Below are positions 27,184-36,448 of a DNA stretch of 64,000 nt, one piece after another (the first letter of the stretch is position 1; each line of letters opens with the position of its first letter). The position numbers and the translations under genes are program-made. The notes under the pieces are model-generated. The model saw only the letters and a program-made list of their open reading frames with translations. It did no database searches and was not told where the DNA came from. This DNA comes from Streptomyces genisteinicus (GTDB taxonomy: Bacteria > Actinomycetota > Actinomycetes > Streptomycetales > Streptomycetaceae), in the NCBI RefSeq assembly GCF_014489615.1, contig NZ_CP060825.1, positions 5,998,001 to 6,062,000 of the forward strand. Reading direction: 5' to 3'.

Positions 27184-28116
27184 ATGCAACAGGGAAAGTA
27201 CCGGTTCGTCACCGGTTTTCTGATCGTACCGGTCGTGCTGTACGCGGTCTTCATGATCTGGCCGTACATGCAGACCTTCGGATACTCCTTCACGAACTGG
27301 CAGGGCCAGTCGCAGGAGATGAGTTTCGTCGGCCTCGACAACTACACCGCGTTGTTCTCCGACTCGGTGTTCCTGAAGGCTCTGTGGCACAACGTCCTGC
27401 TCCTGGTCTTCCTTCCCGTCGCGACCATCCTGCTCGCCCTCTTCTTCGCCTACATGGTGAACGTGGGCGGGCGGGGCGGCGCGGGCGGAATCCGCGGCGT
27501 CGCGGGATCGGGCTTCTACAAGATCCTGTTCTTCGTCCCGCACGTCCTGTCCATCGCGATCCTCGCCGTGCTCTGGCGGGCGATCTACCGGGGTGACGTC
27601 GCCGGCCTGATCAACGGCGTCTTCATCAAGCTCGGCCTCTCCGACCCCGCGCACCCCATCGAATGGCTCAACGAGCCCGATCTCGTGCTGTGGTGCGTGG
27701 CCTTCGTGCTCCTGTGGTGGGGCGTCGGCTTCTACCTGGTCCTCTTCTCCGCCGCGATGCAGTCGGTGCCGAAGGAGATCTACGAGGCCGCCCTGCTCGA
27801 CGGCGCCAGCCGCACCCAGTCCTTCTTCCGGGTCACGCTGCCGCTGCTGTGGGACACCGTCCAGACGGCCTGGGTCTATCTCGCGATCCTGGCCATGGAC
27901 TGCTTCGCCCTGATCTCGGTCATGACCCCGGGCAACAGCTACGGCGGCGGCCCCGACCACAACAGCGAGGTCATGGCGACCTATCTGATGCGTAACTTCC
28001 TCTCCTTCGGGAAGAGCGGCTACGCCTGCGCCATGGGCGTCGTGATCCTGGGCCTCACGCTGATCCTGTCCCTCGTCACGCTGCGGATCAGCCGCCGCGA
28101 GCGCATCGAATACTGA
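27184..28116 (+). CDS. ngcF: NgcF: ABC transporter permease
   Basis: A 310-residue inner-membrane permease of the MalF/binding-protein-dependent type, with six hydrophobic segments and the cytoplasmic EAA loop (EIYEAALLDGASRTQSFF) that docks on the ATPase. It begins 30 bp after ngcE and is followed 15 bp later by ngcG, so the three form one operon. The first helix (TGFLIVPVVLYAVFMIWPY) starts near the N terminus. It would pass chito-oligosaccharides delivered by NgcE. Confidence 0.9.
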   Translation: MQQGKYRFVTGFLIVPVVLYAVFMIWPYMQTFGYSFTNWQGQSQEMSFVGLDNYTALFSDSVFLKALWHNVLLLVFLPVATILLALFFAYMVNVGGRGGAGGIRGVAGSGFYKILFFVPHVLSIAILAVLWRAIYRGDVAGLINGVFIKLGLSDPAHPIEWLNEPDLVLWCVAFVLLWWGVGFYLVLFSAAMQSVPKEIYEAALLDGASRTQSFFRVTLPLLWDTVQTAWVYLAILAMDCFALISVMTPGNSYGGGPDHNSEVMATYLMRNFLSFGKSGYACAMGVVILGLTLILSLVTLRISRRERIEY

Positions 28117-28131
28117 GCGGGGAACCACGCC

Positions 28132-29076
28132 ATGTCGAACACCCGGACGATCGACGGCGTCGCCAAGGACGCCGTCCCCGGCCCGCGCGACGCGAAGAAC
28201 GGCGCCCGGCCCCAGGGAGCCGGAGGGAAGGGAGACGACGAGGGCAAGGTCCTCAACGTCTTCTCGCACGGCTTCCTCATCCTGTGGTCCGTGATGATCG
28301 TGCTGCCGCTGATCTGGCTGCTGCTCGGTTCCTTCAAGACGGACACGGAGATCGGCTCCAGCGCCTGGTCGTGGCCGTCGAACTGGAACTTCGACGCCTT
28401 CGGGCGGGCCTGGGAGAAGGGCATCGGCGACTACTTCGCCAACACCCTGATCGTGCTCGTCTTCTCCATCCCGCTGACCATGCTGCTCGGCGCGATGGCG
28501 GCCTACGTCCTGGCGCGCTACGAGTTCCGCGGCAACCGCTTCTTCTACTACTTCTTCGTCGCGGGCGCGATGTTCCCGGTCTACCTGGGCCTGGTGCCGC
28601 TGTACTTCCTCGTCGACATGCTCGGCATGCTGAACACGTACCAGGGCCTGATCCTCGTCTACATCGCGTACTCGCTGCCGTTCACCGTCTTCTTCATGCA
28701 CGCGTTCTTCCGGACGCTGCCCACGGCCATCCACGAGGCGGCGGTGATCGACGGGGCCTCGCACACCCGGATCTTCTTCCAGGTGATGGTCCCGATGGCC
28801 AAGCCCGGCCTGCTCAGCGTCGGCATCTTCAACGTCCTCGGCCAGTGGAACCAGTACATCCTCCCGATGACCCTGATGCAGCAGCAGAGCGGCTTCGACA
28901 AGGACCGCTCGGTGCTCACCCAGGGCCTGGTGCTCCTCAACCAGCAGCAGGGCTACGAGGGCGACCTGCCGGTGATCTTCGCCGGTATGACGATCGCGAT
29001 GCTCCCGGTGATCGTCGTCTACCTCTCGTTCCAGCGGCAGGTCCAGTCCGGCCTGACCGCCGGCACCCTGAAGTGA
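28132..29076 (+). CDS. ngcG: NgcG: ABC transporter permease
   Basis: A 314-residue partner permease of the MalG type. A hydrophilic N-terminal extension of about 45 residues precedes six hydrophobic segments; the EAA loop reads AIHEAAVIDGASHTRIFF. It ends the ngcEFG operon and is followed by a hairpin terminator. Together with NgcF it forms the membrane channel; the ATPase is not encoded here. Confidence 0.9.
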   Translation: MSNTRTIDGVAKDAVPGPRDAKNGARPQGAGGKGDDEGKVLNVFSHGFLILWSVMIVLPLIWLLLGSFKTDTEIGSSAWSWPSNWNFDAFGRAWEKGIGDYFANTLIVLVFSIPLTMLLGAMAAYVLARYEFRGNRFFYYFFVAGAMFPVYLGLVPLYFLVDMLGMLNTYQGLILVYIAYSLPFTVFFMHAFFRTLPTAIHEAAVIDGASHTRIFFQVMVPMAKPGLLSVGIFNVLGQWNQYILPMTLMQQQSGFDKDRSVLTQGLVLLNQQQGYEGDLPVIFAGMTIAMLPVIVVYLSFQRQVQSGLTAGTLK

Positions 29077-29099
29077 CCCGTCCGTAACCCTCCGTTCAG

Positions 29100-29129
29100 G
29101 GCCCCGTCGTGCGTCGGCACGGCGGGGCC
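29100..29129 (+). terminator. ngcEFG terminator
   Basis: Thirteen-base arms GGCCCCGTCGTGC / GCACGGCGGGGCC pair with one G-U, 23 bp beyond the ngcG stop. Confidence 0.7.
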
Positions 29130-29213
29130 CCGGCGCGTCCCGCACAGGTGTCCCGCGATGCTCATCGGAGGTTGCCCCCGCTCAAGGTCTTGACGGAATA
29201 ACCCCCCGAGAGT

Positions 29214-29228
29214 TGAACTCAGAGTTCA
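29214..29228. promoter_or_regulatory. Palindrome upstream of rok7B7
   Basis: TGAACTCAGAGTTCA is a perfect 15-bp palindrome (7-bp arms around A), about 90 bp upstream of the start. Candidate site for autoregulation. A second imperfect repeat, TCAAGGTCTTGA, lies just upstream. Confidence 0.5.
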
Positions 29229-29318
29229 CAAGTTGGAGAGACGTCGGGGTTCCCTTGTGGTGGCCCCGGCCGGGGGCGGTCGTCGTGCCGTCCTCCGGGG
29301 GCAGGAGTGGATGAGTCG

Positions 29319-30527
29319 ATGGAGACTCCGGGATCGCAGACATCTCTGCACCGGGCCAACCTCGAGCGGGTCGTGCGCGCCGTGCGCATGGCCGGCTCGC
29401 TCACGCAGGCGGAGATCGCCCGGACCACCGGGCTCTCCGCGGCCACGGTCTCCAACATCGTGCGCGAGCTGAAGGACGGCGGCACGGTGGAGGTGACGCC
29501 GACGTCCGCCGGCGGCCGGCGTGCCCGCAGCGTGTCGCTCAGCGGCGACGCGGGCATCGTCATCGGCGTCGACTTCGGCCACACCCACCTGCGGGTCGCC
29601 GTCGGCAACCTGGCCCACCAGGTGCTCGCCGAGGAGTCGGAGCCGCTGGACGTGGACGCCTCGTCGGCCGAGGGCTTCGGGCGGGCCGAGGTGCTCGTCA
29701 AGCGCCTGATCGAGGCCACCGGGATCAGCCCGGACAAGGTCGTCGGCGTCGGGCTCGGCGTGCCCGGCCCGATCGACGTGGAGTCCGGCACCCTGGGGTC
29801 CACCGCGATCCTGCCGGGCTGGACCGGGATCAACCCGAGCGAGGAGCTCTCCGCGCGGCTCGGCGTCCCCGTGTACGTCGACAACGACGCCAACCTCGGC
29901 GCGCTCGGCGAGCTGGTGTGGGGCGCCGGGCGCGGGGTGAAGGACCTCGCGTACATCAAGGTCGCCAGCGGTGTGGGCGCCGGGCTGGTCATAGAGGGCC
30001 AGATCTACCGCGGGCCCGGCGGCACCGCGGGGGAGATCGGGCACATCACGCTGGACGAGTCGGGCCCGGTGTGCCGCTGCGGCAACCGCGGCTGCCTGGA
30101 GACGTTCGCCGCGGCCCGGTACGTCCTGCCGCTGCTCCAGCCGAGCCACGGCACCGACCTGACCATGGAGCGGGTGGTGCAGCTGGCCCGGGAGGGCGAC
30201 CCCGGCTGCCGCCGGGTGGTGGCCGACGTGGGCCGCCACATCGGCAGCGGCGTGGCCAACCTGTGCAATCTGCTCAACCCCAGCAGGGTGGTGCTCGGCG
30301 GGGATCTGGCCGAGGCCGGCGAACTGGTGCTGGCCCCGATCAGGGAGTCCGTCTCGCGCTACGCCATCCCCAGCGCGGCACGGCAGCTCTCGGTGGCGCC
30401 CGGGGCGCTCGGCGGCCGCGCGGAGGTGCTCGGCGCGCTGGCCCTGGTGCTCAGCGAGATGGGCGATTCGACGCTTTTGCAGGGAGCCGACACGGCTGTG
30501 CCTGCCGGCGCGCTCGCCTTCACTTAG
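29319..30527 (+). CDS. rok7B7: Rok7B7: ROK-family regulator of xylose uptake and carbon control
   Basis: A 402-residue ROK regulator with an N-terminal winged HTH (about 25-60, LTQAEIARTTGLSAATVSNIVREL) and a sugar-kinase-like C-terminal half. It keeps the phosphate loop VDFGHTHLRVAVG, the ExGH-type segment EIGHITLDESG and the zinc motif CRCGNRGCLE. ATG at 29319 gives METPGSQTSLHR; an in-frame GTG at 29307 is possible but has no ribosome site. By position between ngcEFG and xylFGH it matches SCO6008 of S. coelicolor, recalled as a pleiotropic regulator that represses xylFGH and affects catabolite repression and antibiotic production. The ligand is probably a C5 sugar or derivative. Confidence 0.88.
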   Translation: METPGSQTSLHRANLERVVRAVRMAGSLTQAEIARTTGLSAATVSNIVRELKDGGTVEVTPTSAGGRRARSVSLSGDAGIVIGVDFGHTHLRVAVGNLAHQVLAEESEPLDVDASSAEGFGRAEVLVKRLIEATGISPDKVVGVGLGVPGPIDVESGTLGSTAILPGWTGINPSEELSARLGVPVYVDNDANLGALGELVWGAGRGVKDLAYIKVASGVGAGLVIEGQIYRGPGGTAGEIGHITLDESGPVCRCGNRGCLETFAAARYVLPLLQPSHGTDLTMERVVQLAREGDPGCRRVVADVGRHIGSGVANLCNLLNPSRVVLGGDLAEAGELVLAPIRESVSRYAIPSAARQLSVAPGALGGRAEVLGALALVLSEMGDSTLLQGADTAVPAGALAFT

Positions 30528-30551
30528 ATAACGGATGGCACCGTTGTCATC

Positions 30552-30576
30552 TCGTTAAGGATTTACTCCTTGACGA
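30552..30576 (+). promoter_or_regulatory. Rok7B7 operator candidate upstream of xylF
   Basis: TCGTTAAGGA and TCCTTGACGA form 10-bp arms (one mismatch) around TTTAC. The part TTTACTCCTTGAC (30562-30574) fits the Rok7B7 consensus TTKAMKHSTTSAV, quoted from memory, at every position. It lies 73 bp upstream of xylF. Confidence 0.65.
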
Positions 30577-30648
30577 TGGCGGCGGGGCGGAGTTGACTTC
30601 CAGCCACCTCGGCCGCAACGACGCGGCCTCGTCAGGGAGGTTTACAAC

Positions 30649-31761
30649 GTGAACGCACATCTGCGTCGTGCCGCCGTTGCCGCTGCCGCCACCGCCATGG
30701 CCGTCTCGCTCGCCGCGTGCGGCAGCGCCAAGGAGTCCGGCGACAGCACCAAGGAGTCCGCGGAGAAGAAGGGCGACGACATCACGATCGGCCTTCTCCT
30801 CCCGGAGAACCAGACGGCCCGTTACGAGAAGTTCGACAAGCCGCTGATCGAGAAGAAGATCGCCGAGCTGACGGACAACAAGGCGAAGGTCGTCTACGCC
30901 AACGCCAAGCAGGACGCCACGCTGCAGACGCAGCAGGTGGACACCATGATCACCAACAAGGTCGACGCCCTGATCGTGGACGCGGTCGACTCCAAGGCGA
31001 TCGCCGGCGGTGTGAAGAAGGCCAAGGACGCCGGCATCCCCGTCGTCGCCTTCGACCGTCTCGCCGAGGGCCCGATCGACGCCTACACCTCCTTCGACAA
31101 CGAAGAGGTCGGCCACGTCCAGGGCAAGGCCCTCGTGGAGGCGCTGGGCGACAAGGCCGAGGGCGGCCAGATCGTGATGATGAACGGCGCGATCACCGAC
31201 CCGAACGCCGCGCTGTTCAAGAAGGGCGCGCACGCCGAGCTCGACGGCAAGGTCACCGTCGGCAAGGAGTACGACACCAAGGAGTGGAAGCCGGAGAACG
31301 CCAACGCCAACATGGAGGCGGCGATCTCGGCTCTCGGCAAGGACAAGATCGTCGGCGTCTACTCCGCCAACGACGGCATGGCCGGCGGCATCATCACCGC
31401 CCTGAAGGCCGCCGGCATCAGCCCCCTCCCGCCGGTCACCGGCCAGGACGCGGAGCTCGCCGGAGTGCAGCGCATCGTCGCGGGCGAGCAGTTCATGAGC
31501 GTCTACAAGCCGTACGCGCCGGAGGCGGCCGCCGCCGCCGAGATGGCCGTCGCCCTCGCCAAGGGCGAGTCGCTCGACTCGATCGCCACCTCCAAGGTCG
31601 ACAGCCCCACCACCAAGGGCGTCCCGTCGGTCCTCGTCCCGGTCGTCTCCCTGACCAAGGACAACATCCAGGACACCGTCGTCAAGGACGGCGTCTACAC
31701 GGTCCAGGAGATCTGCACCCCGAAGTTCAAGGCGGCGTGCGACCAGCTCGGCCTGAAGTAG
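30649..31761 (+). CDS. xylF: XylF: xylose ABC transporter substrate-binding lipoprotein
   Basis: A 370-residue lipoprotein of the periplasmic-binding-protein family 4 (XylF/RbsB type). GTG at 30649 has AGGGAGG 7 nt upstream. Signal peptide with lipobox LAAC, acidic Ser/Lys linker, then two lobes (DDITIGLLLPENQTARYEKFD... and VPVVAFDRLAEGPIDAYTSFDN-like region). It leads an operon with xylG and xylH but is separated from xylG by 333 bp containing a hairpin, which would let the binding protein be made in excess. Position next to rok7B7 supports xylose as the substrate. Confidence 0.9.
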   Translation: MNAHLRRAAVAAAATAMAVSLAACGSAKESGDSTKESAEKKGDDITIGLLLPENQTARYEKFDKPLIEKKIAELTDNKAKVVYANAKQDATLQTQQVDTMITNKVDALIVDAVDSKAIAGGVKKAKDAGIPVVAFDRLAEGPIDAYTSFDNEEVGHVQGKALVEALGDKAEGGQIVMMNGAITDPNAALFKKGAHAELDGKVTVGKEYDTKEWKPENANANMEAAISALGKDKIVGVYSANDGMAGGIITALKAAGISPLPPVTGQDAELAGVQRIVAGEQFMSVYKPYAPEAAAAAEMAVALAKGESLDSIATSKVDSPTTKGVPSVLVPVVSLTKDNIQDTVVKDGVYTVQEICTPKFKAACDQLGLK

Positions 31762-32094
31762 CCGGCAGCGGTCTCCGGGGGCCCGGACGGGAGCCCCGGG
31801 GCCCGTGCTCGGCGCACGGCTCCCACCGTGCGCCGGGGCCGCTCGCCGGAGTCCGCGCCGGGGCCGCACAGGCCCCCGGCACACGGGCTCCGGTTCCGTG
31901 CGGGGCGGGTGTCGTCCCGCGGAAACCTTCCGGTGTCCCGTCCTCGTTCTTCAGTCCCCGCTGCGGGGGCGGGGTGCCGGGGGGAAACTCGCGTGTGGTG
32001 TCGCCACGCGTCATGTACTGCTCAGCCACCGTGCCGCCCCAGTCAGTGGGGGTGCGGGATCTCCGCCGGTCAGGCGGTCAAGGAGATGGTTCAC
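31762..32094. other. Long xylF-xylG spacer
   Basis: This 333-bp gap carries a perfect hairpin at 31811-31834 and no supported gene. No strong promoter could be picked out by eye before xylG. Confidence 0.5.
31811..31834 (+). terminator. Intra-operon hairpin after xylF
   Basis: GGCGCACGG and CCGTGCGCC arms flank a 6-nt loop, 50 bp past the xylF stop. It may act as a leaky terminator or an mRNA-stabilising 3' end. Confidence 0.55.
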
Positions 32095-32874
32095 GTGTCC
32101 GCTACGCCCGTGTTGGCGTTGCGCGGGGTCTCGAAGCGGTTCGGTGCCGTGCAGGCGCTCACCGATGTCGAGCTCGAGGTCCACGCCGGTGAGGTGGTCG
32201 CCCTGGTGGGTGACAACGGTGCCGGAAAGTCCACGCTGGTCAAGACGATCGCCGGGGTGCACCCGATCGACGAGGGCGCGATCGAGTGGGAGGGCCGCAC
32301 GGTGGCCATCACCCGCCCGCACGACGCCCAGAGCCTGGGGATCGCGACGGTCTACCAGGACCTCGCCCTGTGCGACAACATCGATGTCGTCGGCAACCTC
32401 TACCTCGGCCGGGAGCTGCGCAAGCGCGGTGTGCTGGACGAGGTGGAGATGGAGCGGCGTGCGCTGGAGCTGCTGAAGACGCTGTCGATCCGGATTCCGA
32501 GTGTGCGGATCCCGATCGCGTCGCTGTCGGGCGGTCAGCGTCAGACGGTGGCGATCGCCCGGTCGATGCTGGGTGAGCCGAAGCTGGTGATCCTGGACGA
32601 GCCGACCGCGGCGCTGGGCGTGGAGCAGACCGCGCAGGTGCTGGATCTGGTGGAGCGGCTGCGCGAGCGCGGTCACGCGGTGATCCTGATCAGTCACAAC
32701 ATGGCTGATGTGAAGGCCGTGGCGGACAAGGTCGCGGTGCTGCGGCTGGGCCGCAACAACGGGGTGTTCGATGTGAAGTCGACCTCGCAGGAAGAGATCA
32801 TCTCCGCCATCACCGGGGCCACGGACAACGCCGTGACCCGCCGTGCGGCGCGCAACGCGGAGGTCCAGAAGTGA
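32095..32874 (+). CDS. xylG: XylG: xylose ABC transporter ATP-binding protein
   Basis: A 259-residue single ABC domain, shorter than the usual duplicated XylG/RbsA ATPases of about 500 residues, as is common for FrcA-like actinobacterial versions. Walker A GDNGAGKST, signature SLSGGQRQT, Walker B LVILDEPTAAL and the H-loop LISHN are intact. GTG at 32095 is 9 nt after AAGGAG; an in-frame ATG at 32086 lies too close to the ribosome site. The stop overlaps the xylH GTG by 4 nt. It would dimerise to drive xylose import by XylF/XylH. Confidence 0.9.
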   Translation: MSATPVLALRGVSKRFGAVQALTDVELEVHAGEVVALVGDNGAGKSTLVKTIAGVHPIDEGAIEWEGRTVAITRPHDAQSLGIATVYQDLALCDNIDVVGNLYLGRELRKRGVLDEVEMERRALELLKTLSIRIPSVRIPIASLSGGQRQTVAIARSMLGEPKLVILDEPTAALGVEQTAQVLDLVERLRERGHAVILISHNMADVKAVADKVAVLRLGRNNGVFDVKSTSQEEIISAITGATDNAVTRRAARNAEVQK

Positions 32875-34172
32875 CCAGCCTCGACAAGTCCACCGACACC
32901 GCCGCCGCGGGCGGGCCCGTGGTCGGCAACCCGGAGGCGGCGCACGACGCGGTCACCGCGGTCGATCCCCGTCTGCTGGTGCGCGAGCAGGGCCTGAAGG
33001 GCTACTGGTCGGAGTTCCGGCGCAAGATGCACGCCGGTGACCTCGGCTCGATCCCGGTCGTCATCGGCCTGATCGTGATCGCGGTCATCTTCCAGAGCAT
33101 GAACGGGCAGTTCCTGTCCGCGGAGAACCTGTCCAACATCGCCGTCACCATGGTCGCCACCGGCATGATGGCCGTCGGCATCATCTTCGTCCTGCTGCTG
33201 GGCGAGATCGACCTGTCGGTGGGCTCCGTGTCCGGCGTCTCCGGCGCCATCGTCGCCGTCCTGTCGGTCACCCACGGCATGAACGAATGGCTCGCCGTCC
33301 TCGTCGCCCTCGTGAGCGGCGCCGCGATCGGCGCCCTGCACGGCTTCTTCTTCGCCAAGATCGGCGCCCCCGCCTTCGCCGTCACCCTCGCCGGCCTGCT
33401 GTTCTGGCTCGGCTTCATGCTCCAGCTCCTGGGCGAGAACGGCACCATCAACCTCGACGGCGAAGGCGTCGTCGGACAGCTCACCACCTACTACTTCACC
33501 GACGTCGCCGCCGCCTACGCCCTCGCCGCCCTCGCCGTCGCCGGCTTCTTCCTCTCCTCCTACCTCGACAACCGCCGCCGCGCAGCAGCCGGCGTCCCCT
33601 CCCGCCCCCTGTCCGACATCGTGCTGCGCACCGTCGTCCTCGCGGTGATCGCGTTCGCCGCAGCCGTCATGTTCAACCAGTACAAGGGCCTGCCGCTGGC
33701 CCTGGTGCTGTTCCTCGCCGTGCTCGTGATCACCGACTTCACGCTGCGCCGCACCGCCTACGGCCGCAAGATCTTCGCCCTCGGCGGCAGTGTCGAGGCC
33801 TCCCGCCGCGCCGGTATCAACGTCACCGCCGTCCGCGTCTCCGTCTTCGCCCTCGCCGGACTCTTCGCCGCCGTCGGCGGACTGTTCTGGGCCTCCAAGA
33901 TCGCCGCCGCCAACCAGAGCGCCGGCGCCGGCGACCTCCTCATGAACGTCATCGCCGCCGCCGTCATCGGCGGCACCAGCCTCTTCGGCGGCCGCGGACG
34001 CACCTGGAACGCCCTCCTGGGCGTCATGGTCATCGTCTCCATCCAGTACGGCCTCGCCCTCGAAGGCATCGCCACCCCCATCCAGTACATGATCACCGGC
34101 GGCGTCCTCCTCGCCACCGTCGTCATCGACTCCATCACCCGCAAGACCCAGAAGACCGCAGGCCGCGCCTGA
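32871..34172 (+). CDS. xylH: XylH: xylose ABC transporter permease
   Basis: A 433-residue membrane protein of the BPD_transp_2 (RbsC/XylH) family. About 60 hydrophilic residues precede roughly ten transmembrane segments; the family motif GEIDLSVGSVSGVSGA and the C-terminal GGTSLFGGRGRTWNALLG are present. GTG at 32871 overlaps the xylG stop (GTGA), indicating coupling. It forms the channel of the xylose importer. Confidence 0.92.
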   Translation: MTSLDKSTDTAAAGGPVVGNPEAAHDAVTAVDPRLLVREQGLKGYWSEFRRKMHAGDLGSIPVVIGLIVIAVIFQSMNGQFLSAENLSNIAVTMVATGMMAVGIIFVLLLGEIDLSVGSVSGVSGAIVAVLSVTHGMNEWLAVLVALVSGAAIGALHGFFFAKIGAPAFAVTLAGLLFWLGFMLQLLGENGTINLDGEGVVGQLTTYYFTDVAAAYALAALAVAGFFLSSYLDNRRRAAAGVPSRPLSDIVLRTVVLAVIAFAAAVMFNQYKGLPLALVLFLAVLVITDFTLRRTAYGRKIFALGGSVEASRRAGINVTAVRVSVFALAGLFAAVGGLFWASKIAAANQSAGAGDLLMNVIAAAVIGGTSLFGGRGRTWNALLGVMVIVSIQYGLALEGIATPIQYMITGGVLLATVVIDSITRKTQKTAGRA

Positions 34173-34184
34173 CCACCGGTCCCC

Positions 34185-34215
34185 GTGCCCGGCACCGTCC
34201 GACGGTGCCGGGCAC
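34185..34215 (+). terminator. xylFGH terminator
   Basis: GTGCCCGGCACCG and CGGTGCCGGGCAC form a perfect 13-bp stem around TCCGA, just past the xylH stop. Confidence 0.85.
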
Positions 34216-34333
34216 GCCTGCGTCCGTGCCACAGCCGTGACACGGAACGCACCGCCGGATGACCAAGATCGCGACCGGAACATTAGACTCGGGCAATCGG
34301 CATGCTCGATCAGCTCAATGCAAGGAGGCACGG

Positions 34334-36247
34334 GTGGCACTGCTTTCCCGAATCAGGGGACCGCGCGACCTGGACCGGCTCGGCCCGGAGCAGCTGGAGC
34401 AGCTGGCCGCAGAGATCCGGACCTTCCTCGTGGACGCCGTCTCCAAGACCGGCGGCCACCTGGGACCCAATCTCGGCGTGGTGGAGCTGACGATCGCGCT
34501 CCACCGGGTCTTCGACTCGCCCCGCGACAAGGTCCTGTGGGACACCGGGCACCAGAGCTACGTGCACAAGCTGCTCACCGGCCGCCAGGACTTCTCGAAG
34601 CTGAAGATGAAGGGCGGCCTCTCCGGCTACCCCTCGCAGGCGGAGTCCGAGCACGACGTCATCGAGAACTCGCACGCCTCCACCGTCCTCGGCTGGGCCG
34701 ACGGACTGGCCAAGGCCAACGAGGTCCTGAAGAAGGACGACCACGTCGTCGCCGTCATCGGTGACGGCGCCCTCACCGGCGGCATGGCCTGGGAGGCGCT
34801 GAACAACATCGCCGCCGCCAAGGACCGCCCGCTGGTGATCGTCGTCAACGACAACGAGCGCTCCTACGCCCCCACCATCGGCGGCCTCGCCAACCACCTG
34901 GCCACGCTGCGCACCACCGACGGCTACGAGCGCTTCCTGGCCCGCGGCAAGGACATCCTGGAGCGCACCCCGGTCGTCGGGAAGCCGCTCTACGAGACGC
35001 TCCACGGCGCCAAGAAGGGCCTCAAGGACTTCATCGCCCCGCAGGGCATGTTCGAGGACCTCGGGCTGAAGTACGTCGGCCCGATCGACGGCCACGACAT
35101 CGAGGCCCTGGAGTCCGCGCTCGCCCGCGCCAAGCGCTTCGGCGGCCCGGTCATCGTCCACTGCCTCACCGAGAAGGGCCGCGGCTACCAGCCCGCCCTC
35201 GCCGACGAGGCGGACCGCTTCCACGCGGTCGGGAAGATCCACCCCGACACGGGCCTGCCGATCTCGTCCTCCGGCCTCGACTGGACCTCCGTCTTCGGCG
35301 AGGAGATGGTCAAGCTCGGCAAGGAGCGCGAGGACGTCGTCGCCATCACGGCGGCCATGCTCCAGCCCGTGGGCCTGGACAAGTTCGCCAAGGCGTACCC
35401 CGACCGGGTGTACGACGTCGGCATCGCCGAGCAGCACGGCGCGGTCTCCGCCGCCGGCCTCGCCACCGGCGGCCTCCACCCCGTCTTCGCGGTGTACGCC
35501 ACCTTCCTGAACCGCGCCTTCGACCAGGTGCTCATGGACGTGGCCCTGCACCGGTGCGGCGTCACCTTCGTCCTCGACCGCGCCGGTGTCACCGGCACCG
35601 ACGGCGCCTCCCACAACGGCATGTGGGACATGTCGATCCTCCAGGTCGTGCCCGGCCTGCGGATCGCGGCGCCCCGCGACGCCGACCAGGTCCGCGCGCA
35701 GCTGCGCGAGGCGGTCGAGGTCGACGACGCGCCCACCGTGGTGCGGTTCTCCAAGGGCGCCGTCGGCCCCGCCGTGAAGGCGGTCGGCACCGCGGGCGGC
35801 ATGGACGTCCTGCGTGAGGCCGGCACGGAGCGCCCCGACGTCCTGCTGGTCTCGGTCGGCGCCCTGGCCCCGATGTGCCTGGAGATCGCCGGGCTGCTGG
35901 ACGCCCAGGGGATCTCCACCACGGTCGTCGACCCCCGCTGGGTCAAGCCGGTCGACGAGGCCCTCGCCCCGCTGGCCGAACGGCACCGCGTCGTCGTCAC
36001 CGTCGAGGACAACAGCCGCGTCGGCGGCGTCGGCTCCGCGATCGCCCAGGCCCTGCGCGACGCGGGCGTGGACGTGCCGCTGCGCGACTTCGGCATCCCG
36101 CCGCGCTTCCTCGACCACGCCTCCCGCAAGGAGGTCATGGCGGAGATCGGTCTCACGGCGCCGGACATCGCCCGGCAGGTCACCGGTCTCGTCTCCAAGC
36201 TCGACGGACGCGTCGGCAGCGAGGCGGCCGAGCCCGTCCGGGACTGA
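34334..36247 (+). CDS. dxs: 1-deoxy-D-xylulose-5-phosphate synthase
   Basis: A 637-residue TPP enzyme that condenses pyruvate with glyceraldehyde 3-phosphate to DXP, the first step of the MEP isoprenoid pathway. GTG at 34334 follows AAGGAGG by 5 nt; the longer frame from 34259 lacks a site. The TPP-binding GDGALTGGMAWEALNN (about 146), the pyrimidine domain DRAGVTGTDGASHNG (about 415) and the C-terminal transketolase domain are all present. Streptomycetes often carry more than one dxs. It stands alone, with hairpins on both sides. Confidence 0.96.
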   Translation: MALLSRIRGPRDLDRLGPEQLEQLAAEIRTFLVDAVSKTGGHLGPNLGVVELTIALHRVFDSPRDKVLWDTGHQSYVHKLLTGRQDFSKLKMKGGLSGYPSQAESEHDVIENSHASTVLGWADGLAKANEVLKKDDHVVAVIGDGALTGGMAWEALNNIAAAKDRPLVIVVNDNERSYAPTIGGLANHLATLRTTDGYERFLARGKDILERTPVVGKPLYETLHGAKKGLKDFIAPQGMFEDLGLKYVGPIDGHDIEALESALARAKRFGGPVIVHCLTEKGRGYQPALADEADRFHAVGKIHPDTGLPISSSGLDWTSVFGEEMVKLGKEREDVVAITAAMLQPVGLDKFAKAYPDRVYDVGIAEQHGAVSAAGLATGGLHPVFAVYATFLNRAFDQVLMDVALHRCGVTFVLDRAGVTGTDGASHNGMWDMSILQVVPGLRIAAPRDADQVRAQLREAVEVDDAPTVVRFSKGAVGPAVKAVGTAGGMDVLREAGTERPDVLLVSVGALAPMCLEIAGLLDAQGISTTVVDPRWVKPVDEALAPLAERHRVVVTVEDNSRVGGVGSAIAQALRDAGVDVPLRDFGIPPRFLDHASRKEVMAEIGLTAPDIARQVTGLVSKLDGRVGSEAAEPVRD

Positions 36248-36260
36248 CGCCCCGCCACAT

Positions 36261-36281
36261 CCCGCCCGGGAGCCGGGCGGG
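36261..36281 (+). terminator. dxs hairpin
   Basis: CCCGCCCGG and CCGGGCGGG arms around GAG, 13 bp past the dxs stop. Confidence 0.6.
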
Positions 36282-36321
36282 ACGGAACGCACCGATCGCA
36301 CGAGCACGACGTGCCGACCAC

Positions 36322-36361
36322 GGGCCGGAGGGACACCCTGTAAGGGTGGTCCCTCCGGCCC
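36322..36361 (+). terminator. Second, strong hairpin after dxs
   Basis: GGGCCGGAGGGAC pairs with GTCCCTCCGGCCC, with ACCCT/AGGGT extending the stem inward. It probably isolates dxs from the downstream permease gene. Confidence 0.7.
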
Positions 36362-36448
36362 ATTCGGTTGAACGGGCGCCCTGTGGGTACTCCGCGGACC
36401 ACCCATCGTCCCGATCATGGCCGGGACGACAAGTGTGGAGGTGCAGCG

